Of a DNA stretch of 16,832 bases, positions 1 through 5,982 are shown in pieces. Both the position numbers and the translations under genes were made by a program. The stretch is taken from contig JACXTQ010000379.1 of the NCBI GenBank assembly GCA_016919605.1, positions 1-16,832 on the forward strand, read 5' to 3'. How positions within the stretch are numbered: the stretch's first letter is position 1; each line of letters begins with the position of its first letter. This DNA comes from Methylovulum sp. (GTDB taxonomy: Bacteria > Pseudomonadota > Gammaproteobacteria > Methylococcales > Methylomonadaceae). Below the pieces are notes generated by a model. The model was not told the origin of the DNA, did no database searches, and saw nothing but the letters and a program-made list of their open reading frames with translations.

Positions 1-966
1 TATGGAGACGGTTTCCCGGGTCATGATGATTTCGCCGTAAATTTTTTTCTCCATGGTCAGGACGAGTCCCGCAGCCAACGCCAGCAAGGTTTTGCCGGTG
101 CCTGCCGTGCCCAGTAAGGTGACAAAGTCAATTTCAGGGTCGAGCAGTACATTAAGGGCAAAGTTTTGTTCGCGGTTTTTGGCGCATACGCCCCACACGT
201 TGTTGTGCTTGGAGCGGTAATCGCGCGCCAACTCCAAAATGGCGACACCGTTGTTACAAGAGCGGACAATCGCCTCAAAATTGCTGTCATTGTCCATATA
301 CAAGTATTGGTTGGGATACCATTCGTTGACCAGTGGGTCTTCAAGGCGGTAAAACGTGCGGTCTTTCTCCTGCCAAGAATCCATTTTGGTGCCGTGGTTA
401 TCCCAAAAATCATCGTCCAGTGCGGTCGCGCCGCTGTAAAGCAAGTCAATATCATCCAGGGTTTGGTCGTTGTGGTAATCCTCCGCACTTAACTCTAAGG
501 TCGCCGCCTTGATGCGCATGTTAATGTCTTTCGACACCAAGATGACTTTAAGGTACGGGAATTTTTTGGTCAACGCCAACACCACGCTGAGTATGGAGTT
601 GTCCGCCAGCTTGCCCGGCATACTGTCGGGCAATAGCGCGGTTAGGGTGCTAGTTTCAAAGTATAAGCGCCCGAAGCTGTTCAGACTATCGCCATTGGGG
701 CCGTGTTCGATGCGGGACAGCGGCAGGCCATCGTTAAGCGTTTGTTGGTTGGCATCGCGGATCAGTTCGTCAAGAAAGCGGCTGACTTGGCGGACGTTAC
801 GCGCCACATCGGTCAGGCCTTTTTTGCCGTGGTCCAGCTCTTCCAGGACAATCATCGGGATAAAGATGTCATGTTCCTGAAAACGGAATATCGCCGCAGG
901 GTCGTGCATTAGCACATTGGTATCTAAAACAAACAGTTTTTTATCAGGCGTGGTCTGAATATTCAT
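1..966 (-). CDS. PhoH family protein with N-terminal PIN domain (3' part beyond window)
   Basis: This is a partial gene of 322 codons; it runs off the window at base 1, and its ATG is at 966-964. Translating the minus strand gives a PIN nuclease-like domain (about residues 10-150) with the acidic residues D15 (LDTNVL), E42/E43 (VLEELD), D122 and D147 (VSKD). A linker follows, then the start of a PhoH P-loop ATPase with the Walker A motif GTAGTGKT at residues 286-293. The PIN plus PhoH architecture is known in bacteria as the PhoH2/YlaK type, associated with RNA unwinding and cleavage. The name reflects a link to phosphate starvation in E. coli PhoH. I see no Pho box before this copy, so phosphate control is not supported here. 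No clear ribosome binding site precedes the ATG. The gene lies 116 bases after the peroxiredoxin gene on the same strand and may be co-transcribed with it. The family is certain; the cellular role is not. Confidence 0.93.
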   Translation of the reverse strand, partial: MNIQTTPDKKLFVLDTNVLMHDPAAIFRFQEHDIFIPMIVLEELDHGKKGLTDVARNVRQVSRFLDELIRDANQQTLNDGLPLSRIEHGPNGDSLNSFGRLYFETSTLTALLPDSMPGKLADNSILSVVLALTKKFPYLKVILVSKDINMRIKAATLELSAEDYHNDQTLDDIDLLYSGATALDDDFWDNHGTKMDSWQEKDRTFYRLEDPLVNEWYPNQYLYMDNDSNFEAIVRSCNNGVAILELARDYRSKHNNVWGVCAKNREQNFALNVLLDPEIDFVTLLGTAGTGKTLLALAAGLVLTMEKKIYGEIIMTRETVSI

Positions 967-1082
967 GTCGGTACCATGGATGTTAGGCGGGAAGAAGGCG
1001 AAAGCCGTTATCGGTACGTGGCAGGGAGGGCTTAAGGTGCGCCCGCCGGGCAAAGTGTCTGCCGGTTGGTAAAGGGGGCTGT

Positions 1083-1565
1083 TTAGCGGTTCGCGGCTGT
1101 TAGCGTCCGCAGTACGGCCAACACGTCATCGCAATGGCCTGCGACTTTGACTTTACGCCATTCGTGGATTAGCACGCCGTCAGGCGACAGTAAGAACGTG
1201 CTGCGTTCAATGCCGCGCACTTGTTTACCGTACATATTTTTAAGTTTGATGACCTCAAAGAGGTTACACAATTGCTCTTCGTGGTCGGATAGCAGGTCAA
1301 ATGCAAACGCCTGTTTGCATTTGAAGTTTTCATGGGTTTTTACCGAATCGCGCGATATGCCTAAGATCACCGTGTTGAGGGCGGCAAACGCTGCGTGGGC
1401 GGCGCTAAAGGCCAAACCTTCTTGGGTGCAGCCTGGGGTGTTGTCTTTGGGATAAAAATATAACAACAGATAATGGCCACGATAATCACTGAACTTGACG
1501 GTTTTTGCACCGGTGGCCGCAAGTTGCAAATCTAGCACGAGTGTGCCCACAAAGGCTGAGGTCAT
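1083..1565 (-). CDS. bcp: Thioredoxin-dependent peroxiredoxin, Bcp/PrxQ type
   Basis: This 160-residue protein is the usual size for a Bcp/PrxQ peroxiredoxin, which reduces hydrogen peroxide and organic hydroperoxides in the cytoplasm using thioredoxin. The active-site stretch YFYPKDNTPGCTQEG holds the peroxidatic cysteine C46 with its conserved P-x-x-x-T/S-x-x-C surroundings. R125-like and later family motifs (ERSTFLL, DGVLIHEW) are also present. In E. coli Bcp a resolving cysteine sits five residues after the peroxidatic one; here that position is leucine, so the enzyme must work as a one-cysteine form or use one of the later cysteines (in FKCKQ, QLCNL or GHCDD). Its ATG begins 7 bases after the stop of the gcvR-like gene, which suggests one operon; gcvR and bcp are also neighbours in E. 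coli. The start has no strong ribosome binding site and may rely on translational coupling. Confidence 0.93.
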   Translation of the reverse strand: MTSAFVGTLVLDLQLAATGAKTVKFSDYRGHYLLLYFYPKDNTPGCTQEGLAFSAAHAAFAALNTVILGISRDSVKTHENFKCKQAFAFDLLSDHEEQLCNLFEVIKLKNMYGKQVRGIERSTFLLSPDGVLIHEWRKVKVAGHCDDVLAVLRTLTAANR

Positions 1566-1572
1566 AAGTTGG

Positions 1573-2097
1573 CTAACGTTTTATGGGTTCAAGGATGGCA
1601 TCAATGTTAAGCTGGTCACAAAACTCCATAAATTCTTCGCGCAGCGATAACAAATGCAGTTGCGGAGGGATAAGGACAATAAATTTACTGGCAAAGACGG
1701 GGTTTTGAATATAAGGGGCAGGATAGCAACTCCCGGTAATATCTTCAATTTCAATATCACGGTCGATCAGGAACGAGCTGACCGACTCGATGATGCTATC
1801 GTGGTTTAGTGATAAGGTTTCCAGCAAATAAGGCATACACTCTTTGCCTTTTTCCTTGCTTTCCGGGCGTAGCGTCTGGATTTTAATGTCAATCCGGCGC
1901 TGGATCACTTCCAGTGTGCTTTCCAGTTTGGCGATCTGGTTCCAATTGCCTTGCACCAGCAAATAAGTGGCGGTAGCCTGAGCCAGCCGCGAAGCGCGGA
2001 TTTCCAGGATATTGCATTTGCAATCGCGGATAGCGGGCAATAATTCCGCGATGAAATTAATTTTGTTGTTGCCTAAGGCGGTAATGGCGAGCTGCAT
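1573..2097 (-). CDS. gcvR: GcvR-like protein with two ACT domains (glycine cleavage regulator family)
   Basis: I chose the ATG at 2097, giving 174 residues, because the GcvR family starts just before the pattern (I/V)TALG. An in-frame ATG at 2157 would add 20 residues unlike the family, and neither start has a good ribosome binding site. The sequence aligns by eye with E. coli GcvR: ITALG near the start, CKCNILEIRASRL against CGCNIEDSRLAML, then GNWNQIAKLESTL against GSWNAITLIESTL. Two ACT-type domains are expected, roughly residues 1-85 and 90-174. GcvR binds the activator GcvA and blocks the glycine cleavage operon when glycine is scarce. The usual ACT ligand loop DRPGIV is here NNKINFI, so ligand binding may differ. 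It lies directly upstream of the peroxiredoxin gene (7 bases). The family call is good; regulation of gcv genes in this organism is inferred. Confidence 0.78.
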   Translation of the reverse strand: MQLAITALGNNKINFIAELLPAIRDCKCNILEIRASRLAQATATYLLVQGNWNQIAKLESTLEVIQRRIDIKIQTLRPESKEKGKECMPYLLETLSLNHDSIIESVSSFLIDRDIEIEDITGSCYPAPYIQNPVFASKFIVLIPPQLHLLSLREEFMEFCDQLNIDAILEPIKR

Positions 2098-2367
2098 ATG
2101 AGTTTTTAAATATTTTTTTGGAAGTTTAGCATCAAATGAGAGAAACTTTATGCACATTGCTGAGTGTGCCGTTAAATTTGTTGTCGTGGCTTAGTAAAAC
2201 AGTGGTTTGGCGCAGCCAAGAAGCCAATAGGGAAGATAGTGACGGATAACGCCCATGACCGGGCGCACTAAGCACGGGTTAAGTCCCCAATACGAGACAA
2301 CCGCTATTTTCTAACTATCCGCAGTTTAAACTAACCTTGTAAATTTTTTTTACCTGACACCCCCACT

Positions 2368-3372
2368 ATGAAAAAGACCAGCAAACGAATAGCTTCCGGC
2401 AACCGTGGCCTTAACCGGCTCACTGATTTGGGCGTAACCACCGATGACAGTGTGTTGGCTGATCTACGGGCGACCCGTGATGACACTGACCTGAGGGTTA
2501 TGCCATTAAATAACCGTGTGGACGATGAAGATGCCATTGATCGGCTATTGGTGAACAGCGGTTTTGAGAAAGTCGTCACCAGTATGGTTCAGCCTGCGGA
2601 TATGACCAGCGATAAGCTTGGTGAAACATTGACGGCAATTGATGATTTTGAACCGGAGGCAAGCGCTTATAGAGTGGTGCCGGTGGTTCAAGACCCACAT
2701 GTGCAAGTGCGGCTTGTAGAGCTGGAGCCTGATAGCTATGATGGGGGGTTCAAGGCGGATCGCCACGTTGCCGAAGAGCTGGGTATCGCCTTAGTGTCGC
2801 CCGCCCCTGACTTTGCTGAAGCCGATGTGATGCCGATGTTTGACGAGCCAACTAGCCATCATAACCCAGCAGTAGGGCAGGCCGCCGTCGTGGTCGCTGT
2901 GCCAGCTCCTACAGAGGATACCTATGCCGTGGACATCCGGCCAGAGCCTAATCAACCCCTTTGGAATGCGAAAGTTGAGCCGACCATTGCTGGGGCATAC
3001 GAACCCGAAATGATGTCACCGCTTAAGCCAGCGGCGGCGGATAGGGGCGCGACCGTGCAAGCTATTCCCATAAATGACCTAGATAGCGAGGCGGCTCGGC
3101 AGCTGTCTGCAAAACTAGGGCAAGATAACGGCATGACCCCCGCCGCCACTGTTACCGATGATAAGACCCAGCCGTATCGCTGCGAATATAAGGCTGAACA
3201 GACGCGAATTAATGTCCTCGCGTTGATTTTGGCGATCGTCGCATCCTTAGCGGCACTGGTCTGTTATTTTTTGCTTATGGACATGCGCAATGATTTGAAC
3301 AAGCTCAATGAAATGGTTGAGATTATGAAAGAGGATATCCAGATTAACCGTCAGGAACCGCCGGTTGAGTGA
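2368..3372 (+). CDS. Hypothetical acidic protein with single C-terminal transmembrane helix
   Basis: I do not recognise this 334-residue protein. The start ATG at 2368 has only a weak upstream signal, but no better start exists. After a short basic tail (MKKTSKR) the first 275 residues are rich in Asp, Glu, Pro, Ala and Val with no clear catalytic motif, and look partly disordered. One strongly hydrophobic helix at about residues 283-306 (VLALILAIVASLAALVCYFL) is followed by a short heptad-like segment (MRNDLNKLNEMVEIMKEDI) and the C-terminus. This is the layout of a membrane-anchored cytoplasmic domain with a short coiled coil beyond the membrane. It stands alone: 210 bases of intergenic DNA lie before it, and it converges with the next gene, with 23 bases between their stops. 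I infer membrane anchoring only; no function is proposed. Confidence 0.8.
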   Translation: MKKTSKRIASGNRGLNRLTDLGVTTDDSVLADLRATRDDTDLRVMPLNNRVDDEDAIDRLLVNSGFEKVVTSMVQPADMTSDKLGETLTAIDDFEPEASAYRVVPVVQDPHVQVRLVELEPDSYDGGFKADRHVAEELGIALVSPAPDFAEADVMPMFDEPTSHHNPAVGQAAVVVAVPAPTEDTYAVDIRPEPNQPLWNAKVEPTIAGAYEPEMMSPLKPAAADRGATVQAIPINDLDSEAARQLSAKLGQDNGMTPAATVTDDKTQPYRCEYKAEQTRINVLALILAIVASLAALVCYFLLMDMRNDLNKLNEMVEIMKEDIQINRQEPPVE

Positions 3373-3395
3373 CGGATAGCGTTAGTGTCCAGCAC

Positions 3396-4106
3396 TTAGA
3401 GTTTGGTGATTTCAAGAACGCCACCATAATCAGTGTGGCTGTTCGGTGCGGGCAATTGGGCGCCCAAGGAAATCTGCCAGTCACCAGGCAAATGGACGGC
3501 GAAACCTAAGACCGCAACGCTGATGTTGTTAGTGCCCGTCAGCAAATCACCCATTAGATGCAGCTGATTTTGCCACAACGGCCACTCCACCCCCGCCATC
3601 AGCCCGATGGCATCTTTTCCCCCCGCGTAAGCGCTGTTGGCATAATAAGTGCCCAACAGATACTTGCCCCATTTAGCCAAGTCAACAGCGTTGTTGACAT
3701 AAGAAAAGCTGGGCAGTTGTAAGGCCGACTTGTACACAGGCGGGGTAATCCCCGATTGGGTGCCAAAACTGATCTTATAGTCGCTGGTGATGACGAACGC
3801 CTTTTGGAAGTTGGCTAAAAAGTTAGGGTTGCCGACCGCTTCCGGGCTGTAGAGGTTGACGTTAAACAAGTTGAGGCCAATTTCCAGGTTATTGCCCAAA
3901 CCATAATCCAACGTGGTGTTGCTGGTGCCCGTTCTGGCAATATTAAATTGTTGCTGGAAGAATAGCTTATTTTTGTGGGTAATGTCCGAAGAAGGTACGT
4001 TAAAGAAATTTTGCTGCGCAAAACCGCCGATAGGCAACAGGCTGGCGGTTAATGCGGACAAAATAAAAGCCCACTGCTTGCTTGTGGTAGAAACGGAGTG
4101 CCGCAT
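3396..4106 (-). CDS. Exported protein of unknown function, probably outer-membrane beta-barrel
   Basis: This 236-residue protein begins with a signal peptide: a basic start, a hydrophobic core (WAFILSALTASLLPIGG) and a likely cut after A30 (GFA/QQ). The mature part is built of alternating polar and hydrophobic stretches rich in Gly, Asn, Tyr and Phe, for example LDYGLGNNLEIGLNLFNV, SYKISFGTQSG-like segments, and DWQISLGAQLP near the end. This is typical of small outer-membrane beta-barrels or barrel-like envelope proteins. There are no cysteines and no lipobox. The ATG at 4106 is the only possible start, because the upstream frame closes without another start codon; no clear ribosome binding site is seen. 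I cannot assign a substrate or a named family. Export is well supported, the barrel fold is inferred from composition. Confidence 0.75.
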   Translation of the reverse strand: MRHSVSTTSKQWAFILSALTASLLPIGGFAQQNFFNVPSSDITHKNKLFFQQQFNIARTGTSNTTLDYGLGNNLEIGLNLFNVNLYSPEAVGNPNFLANFQKAFVITSDYKISFGTQSGITPPVYKSALQLPSFSYVNNAVDLAKWGKYLLGTYYANSAYAGGKDAIGLMAGVEWPLWQNQLHLMGDLLTGTNNISVAVLGFAVHLPGDWQISLGAQLPAPNSHTDYGGVLEITKL

Positions 4107-4254
4107 GTCAAGAAAGGGCTTTTGGTGACGTAGTGAAAGGTAAGGGGTAAAAAAAGTCTGGATAATCCATTAAGTATCGGGCCGATATTAGTTGTGCGGC
4201 GACCATTGTAGCCGATGTGAAAATCCGTGTCTATCGGGATTGCACCTGGCGGGA

Positions 4255-4431
4255 TTATTGTGCCTGTTCGATTTCAGGCTTTTCAGTTGCCGGGGCTTTG
4301 CCGACCATCGATTCGGCGGCGGCTATTTGTTTCTCGCCGATTTCGGCGTAAGCGTCATCAAACGGCATAGGCGATGCAGAAATTAAGACTAATGCGGTAT
4401 AACGCGCCAATTTGTGCAAATGTTTAATCAT
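4255..4431 (-). CDS. Small exported protein of unknown function (58 aa)
   Basis: I set the start at the ATG at 4431 because AGAGGA lies about 8 bases before it on the minus strand; an in-frame ATG at 4470 lacks such a site and would add 13 residues before the signal sequence. The peptide opens with a basic segment (MIKHLHKLARY) and a hydrophobic core (TALVLISA), with a likely signal peptidase cut after AYA (residue 29). About 29 mature residues remain, acidic and alanine-rich (EIGEKQIAAAES, then ATEKPEIEQAQ). No cysteine or enzyme motif is present. A promoter-like element with an inverted repeat lies just upstream. I do not recognise a family. The coding call rests on the ribosome binding site plus the signal peptide. 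Confidence 0.62.
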   Translation of the reverse strand: MIKHLHKLARYTALVLISASPMPFDDAYAEIGEKQIAAAESMVGKAPATEKPEIEQAQ

Positions 4432-4730
4432 GATAGATTCCTCTGAAATTAGGTTATAACCCGTAGCCACTTAAAATTAAGTGGCCAATTAACATTAAGC
4501 CAGTTTCGTGCCATTGGCTGAATGGGTTTAAGAAAATAAGCAAAATCAATGGCTTTATTGAAGAAAGCCAGCTTTATAGGGAGGAATAGGCGGCAATTGG
4601 TTGAAACAAACCAGCGTCATCGGCTCATATCAACACTAGGATGGCGGTTTTGGGTGGATTTTTGCGGGGTGAGGCGGACAGTTATTGCACACAAGCGTGG
4701 ATGGGTGCCACATGTTGCAGGGTAGGGGAG
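4432..4730. other. Non-coding gap of about 300 bases between nudE and the small exported gene
   Basis: Apart from the palindrome at 4466-4485 and the possible -10 box beside it, I see no gene, RNA hairpin with a T-run, or repeat here. The left part is AT-rich, the right part is G-rich on the plus strand. No terminator for nudE is apparent. Confidence 0.5.
4453..4485 (-). promoter_or_regulatory. Putative promoter with 20-base palindrome before the small exported gene
   Basis: Read on the minus strand, TATAAC (4458-4453) lies 22 bases before the start codon at 4431 and could serve as a -10 box. A near-perfect palindrome occupies 4466-4485, two 9-base arms (GCCACTTAA and its complement) around a 2-base centre, and covers the place where the -35 box should be; the best -35 match there is poor (TTAATT). 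A palindrome over a weak -35 is a common operator layout. The regulator is unknown and the call is tentative. Confidence 0.35.
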
Positions 4731-5282
4731 TTACGCGCAGGTCGCCAAATACTCCCGCGCCATAAACAAGGCGGCTATTGACCGTGCTTCGGTGCATTCG
4801 CCCGTCGCCAGCAACGCGTTAAGGTCGGACAATGACCAAGCGATCACTTCCAGCTCTTCCGGCTCGTCACCGATCAATTTTTCGGCGTATAGCTCTTGGG
4901 CGAGGATAATTTCTGTGGTATGTTCCAGATAGGCGGGGGCGATGGAAAAGGTGCTCAGGTGATGGAGTTGATGGGCACCGAAGCCAATTTCTTCTTTTAG
5001 CTCACGGTTGGCGGCTTCAAAAAATGATTCGCCCGCATCGACCTTACCTTTAGGCAAGCCCAACTCGTAACGATGGGTGCCCGCTGAGTATTCGCGGATT
5101 AACAAAACGGTTACGGGGTCAAGCATGGGGATAACCAGCACCGCACCGTTAGAACCGCCTCTGGCCAAGCGTTCATAATGGCGTAACTGACCATTGCTAA
5201 ACTGTATTTCCAAGGATTCAATCCTGAATAGACGGCTTTGGGCAACGGTGGTTTGGGTAAGGATGGTCGGTTTTTTTGCCAT
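4731..5282 (-). CDS. nudE: ADP compounds hydrolase NudE (Nudix)
   Basis: This 183-residue protein closely follows E. coli NudE along its length: KPTIL...TTVAQSRLFRIESLEIQFSNG against KPTIL...ETVARSRLFTVESVDLEFSNG, and the tail EARSIAALFMAREYL. The Nudix box GX5EX7REUXEEXGU is complete at residues 79-101, with G79, E85, R93, E94, E97, E98 and G100 binding the metal and water for hydrolysis. NudE splits ADP-ribose, NADH and diadenosine polyphosphates to nucleoside monophosphates in the cytoplasm, which is a housekeeping and clean-up role. In E. coli nudE is also near yrfG; here the two are divergent with 43 bases between their start codons, so they share a short promoter region. I see no strong ribosome binding site. 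No feature suggests loss of activity. Confidence 0.93.
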   Translation of the reverse strand: MAKKPTILTQTTVAQSRLFRIESLEIQFSNGQLRHYERLARGGSNGAVLVIPMLDPVTVLLIREYSAGTHRYELGLPKGKVDAGESFFEAANRELKEEIGFGAHQLHHLSTFSIAPAYLEHTTEIILAQELYAEKLIGDEPEELEVIAWSLSDLNALLATGECTEARSIAALFMAREYLATCA

Positions 5283-5325
5283 TGGGATATTTTTAAAGTC
5301 AGTGACCTAACTATAACGCACTCTT

Positions 5326-5982
5326 ATGATAGATTGGAATAAAATTGATACGGTCATGCTCGATATGGACGGTACGCTGCTCGACCTTAACTTCGACAAT
5401 CACTTTTGGAAGGAATTTGTGCCGCAAAAATATGCCCAGCAGCAGGGCTTGTCGGTGGCGGCGGCCAAGCAGGAACTTATCCCACGTTTTAAAAGCATGG
5501 AAGGCCAGTTGGAATGGTATTGTCTGGATTATTGGAGCGATGCTTTGCAATTGGACATTGCCGGCTTAAAAGCGGAAATCTCCGGTTTGATTGCGGTATT
5601 GCCGCATGTGACGGAGTTTTTGGAAAAAGTGCGGGCATCATCAAAAAAACTGCTTTTAGTGACCAACGCTCATCGTGACGGCCTTGACATTAAGTTGGCA
5701 AAAACCTGTTTACAGCCGTTTTTTGACGGCATTATTTGTTCGCACGATTTGGGGGCCGCCAAAGAACAGCCGGATTTTTGGCCGCGCTTGCAGCAACAAC
5801 AGCGATTTGATAAACAGGCGGTGTTGTTTGTTGACGATAATCTTGCCGTATTGGCGGCGGCCAAGCAGTTTGGTATCGGTCATCTGGTCGCCGTCGCCAA
5901 ACCCGATACCCAGCAGCCTCGGCGTGAAGTCAGCGGATTTTTGGCTATCGATGATTTTCGGGAGTTGATGGTCGGGCTTTAG
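5326..5982 (+). CDS. yrfG: HAD-family GMP/IMP nucleotidase YrfG
   Basis: This 218-residue protein is a haloacid dehalogenase-type phosphatase very like E. coli YrfG, which removes phosphate from GMP and IMP. Shared stretches include DTVMLDMDGTLLDLNFDNHFW and LEWYCLDYWSDALQLDI. Catalytic residues are visible: motif I D13 and D15 (DMDGT), motif II T113 (LLVTNAH), the motif III lysine K146 (AAKEQ) and motif IV D170/D171 (FVDDN). It is expected to act in the cytoplasm in purine nucleotide balance, fitting its neighbour nudE. A TATAAC hexamer ends only 8 bases before the ATG, and there is no ribosome binding site, so its transcript may have almost no leader; no good -35 box supports that promoter. 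Its TAG stop overlaps the rhlB stop codon on the other strand by two bases (shared 5980-5981). Confidence 0.92.
   Translation: MIDWNKIDTVMLDMDGTLLDLNFDNHFWKEFVPQKYAQQQGLSVAAAKQELIPRFKSMEGQLEWYCLDYWSDALQLDIAGLKAEISGLIAVLPHVTEFLEKVRASSKKLLLVTNAHRDGLDIKLAKTCLQPFFDGIICSHDLGAAKEQPDFWPRLQQQQRFDKQAVLFVDDNLAVLAAAKQFGIGHLVAVAKPDTQQPRREVSGFLAIDDFRELMVGL

Noticed and set aside
57..912. Several open frames on both strands (plus-strand frames at 166-492, 509-880, 703-912; minus-strand frame 57-488)
   Set aside because: They overlap the continuous PIN-PhoH frame (966 to 1, minus), whose translation has clear family motifs; the others are shadows.
1041..1051. GCCCGCCGGGC palindrome between phoH-like and bcp, considered as a terminator
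   Set aside because: Five-pair stem with a one-base loop and no T-run on either strand.
967..1082. Search for a Pho box before the PhoH-family gene
   Set aside because: No pair of 7-base PhoB half-sites at 11-base spacing is present on the minus strand.
2250..2265. CGCCC/GGGCG hairpin upstream of the acidic hypothetical gene, considered as part of a riboswitch
   Set aside because: It is a single short stem; no conserved riboswitch core was recognised around it.
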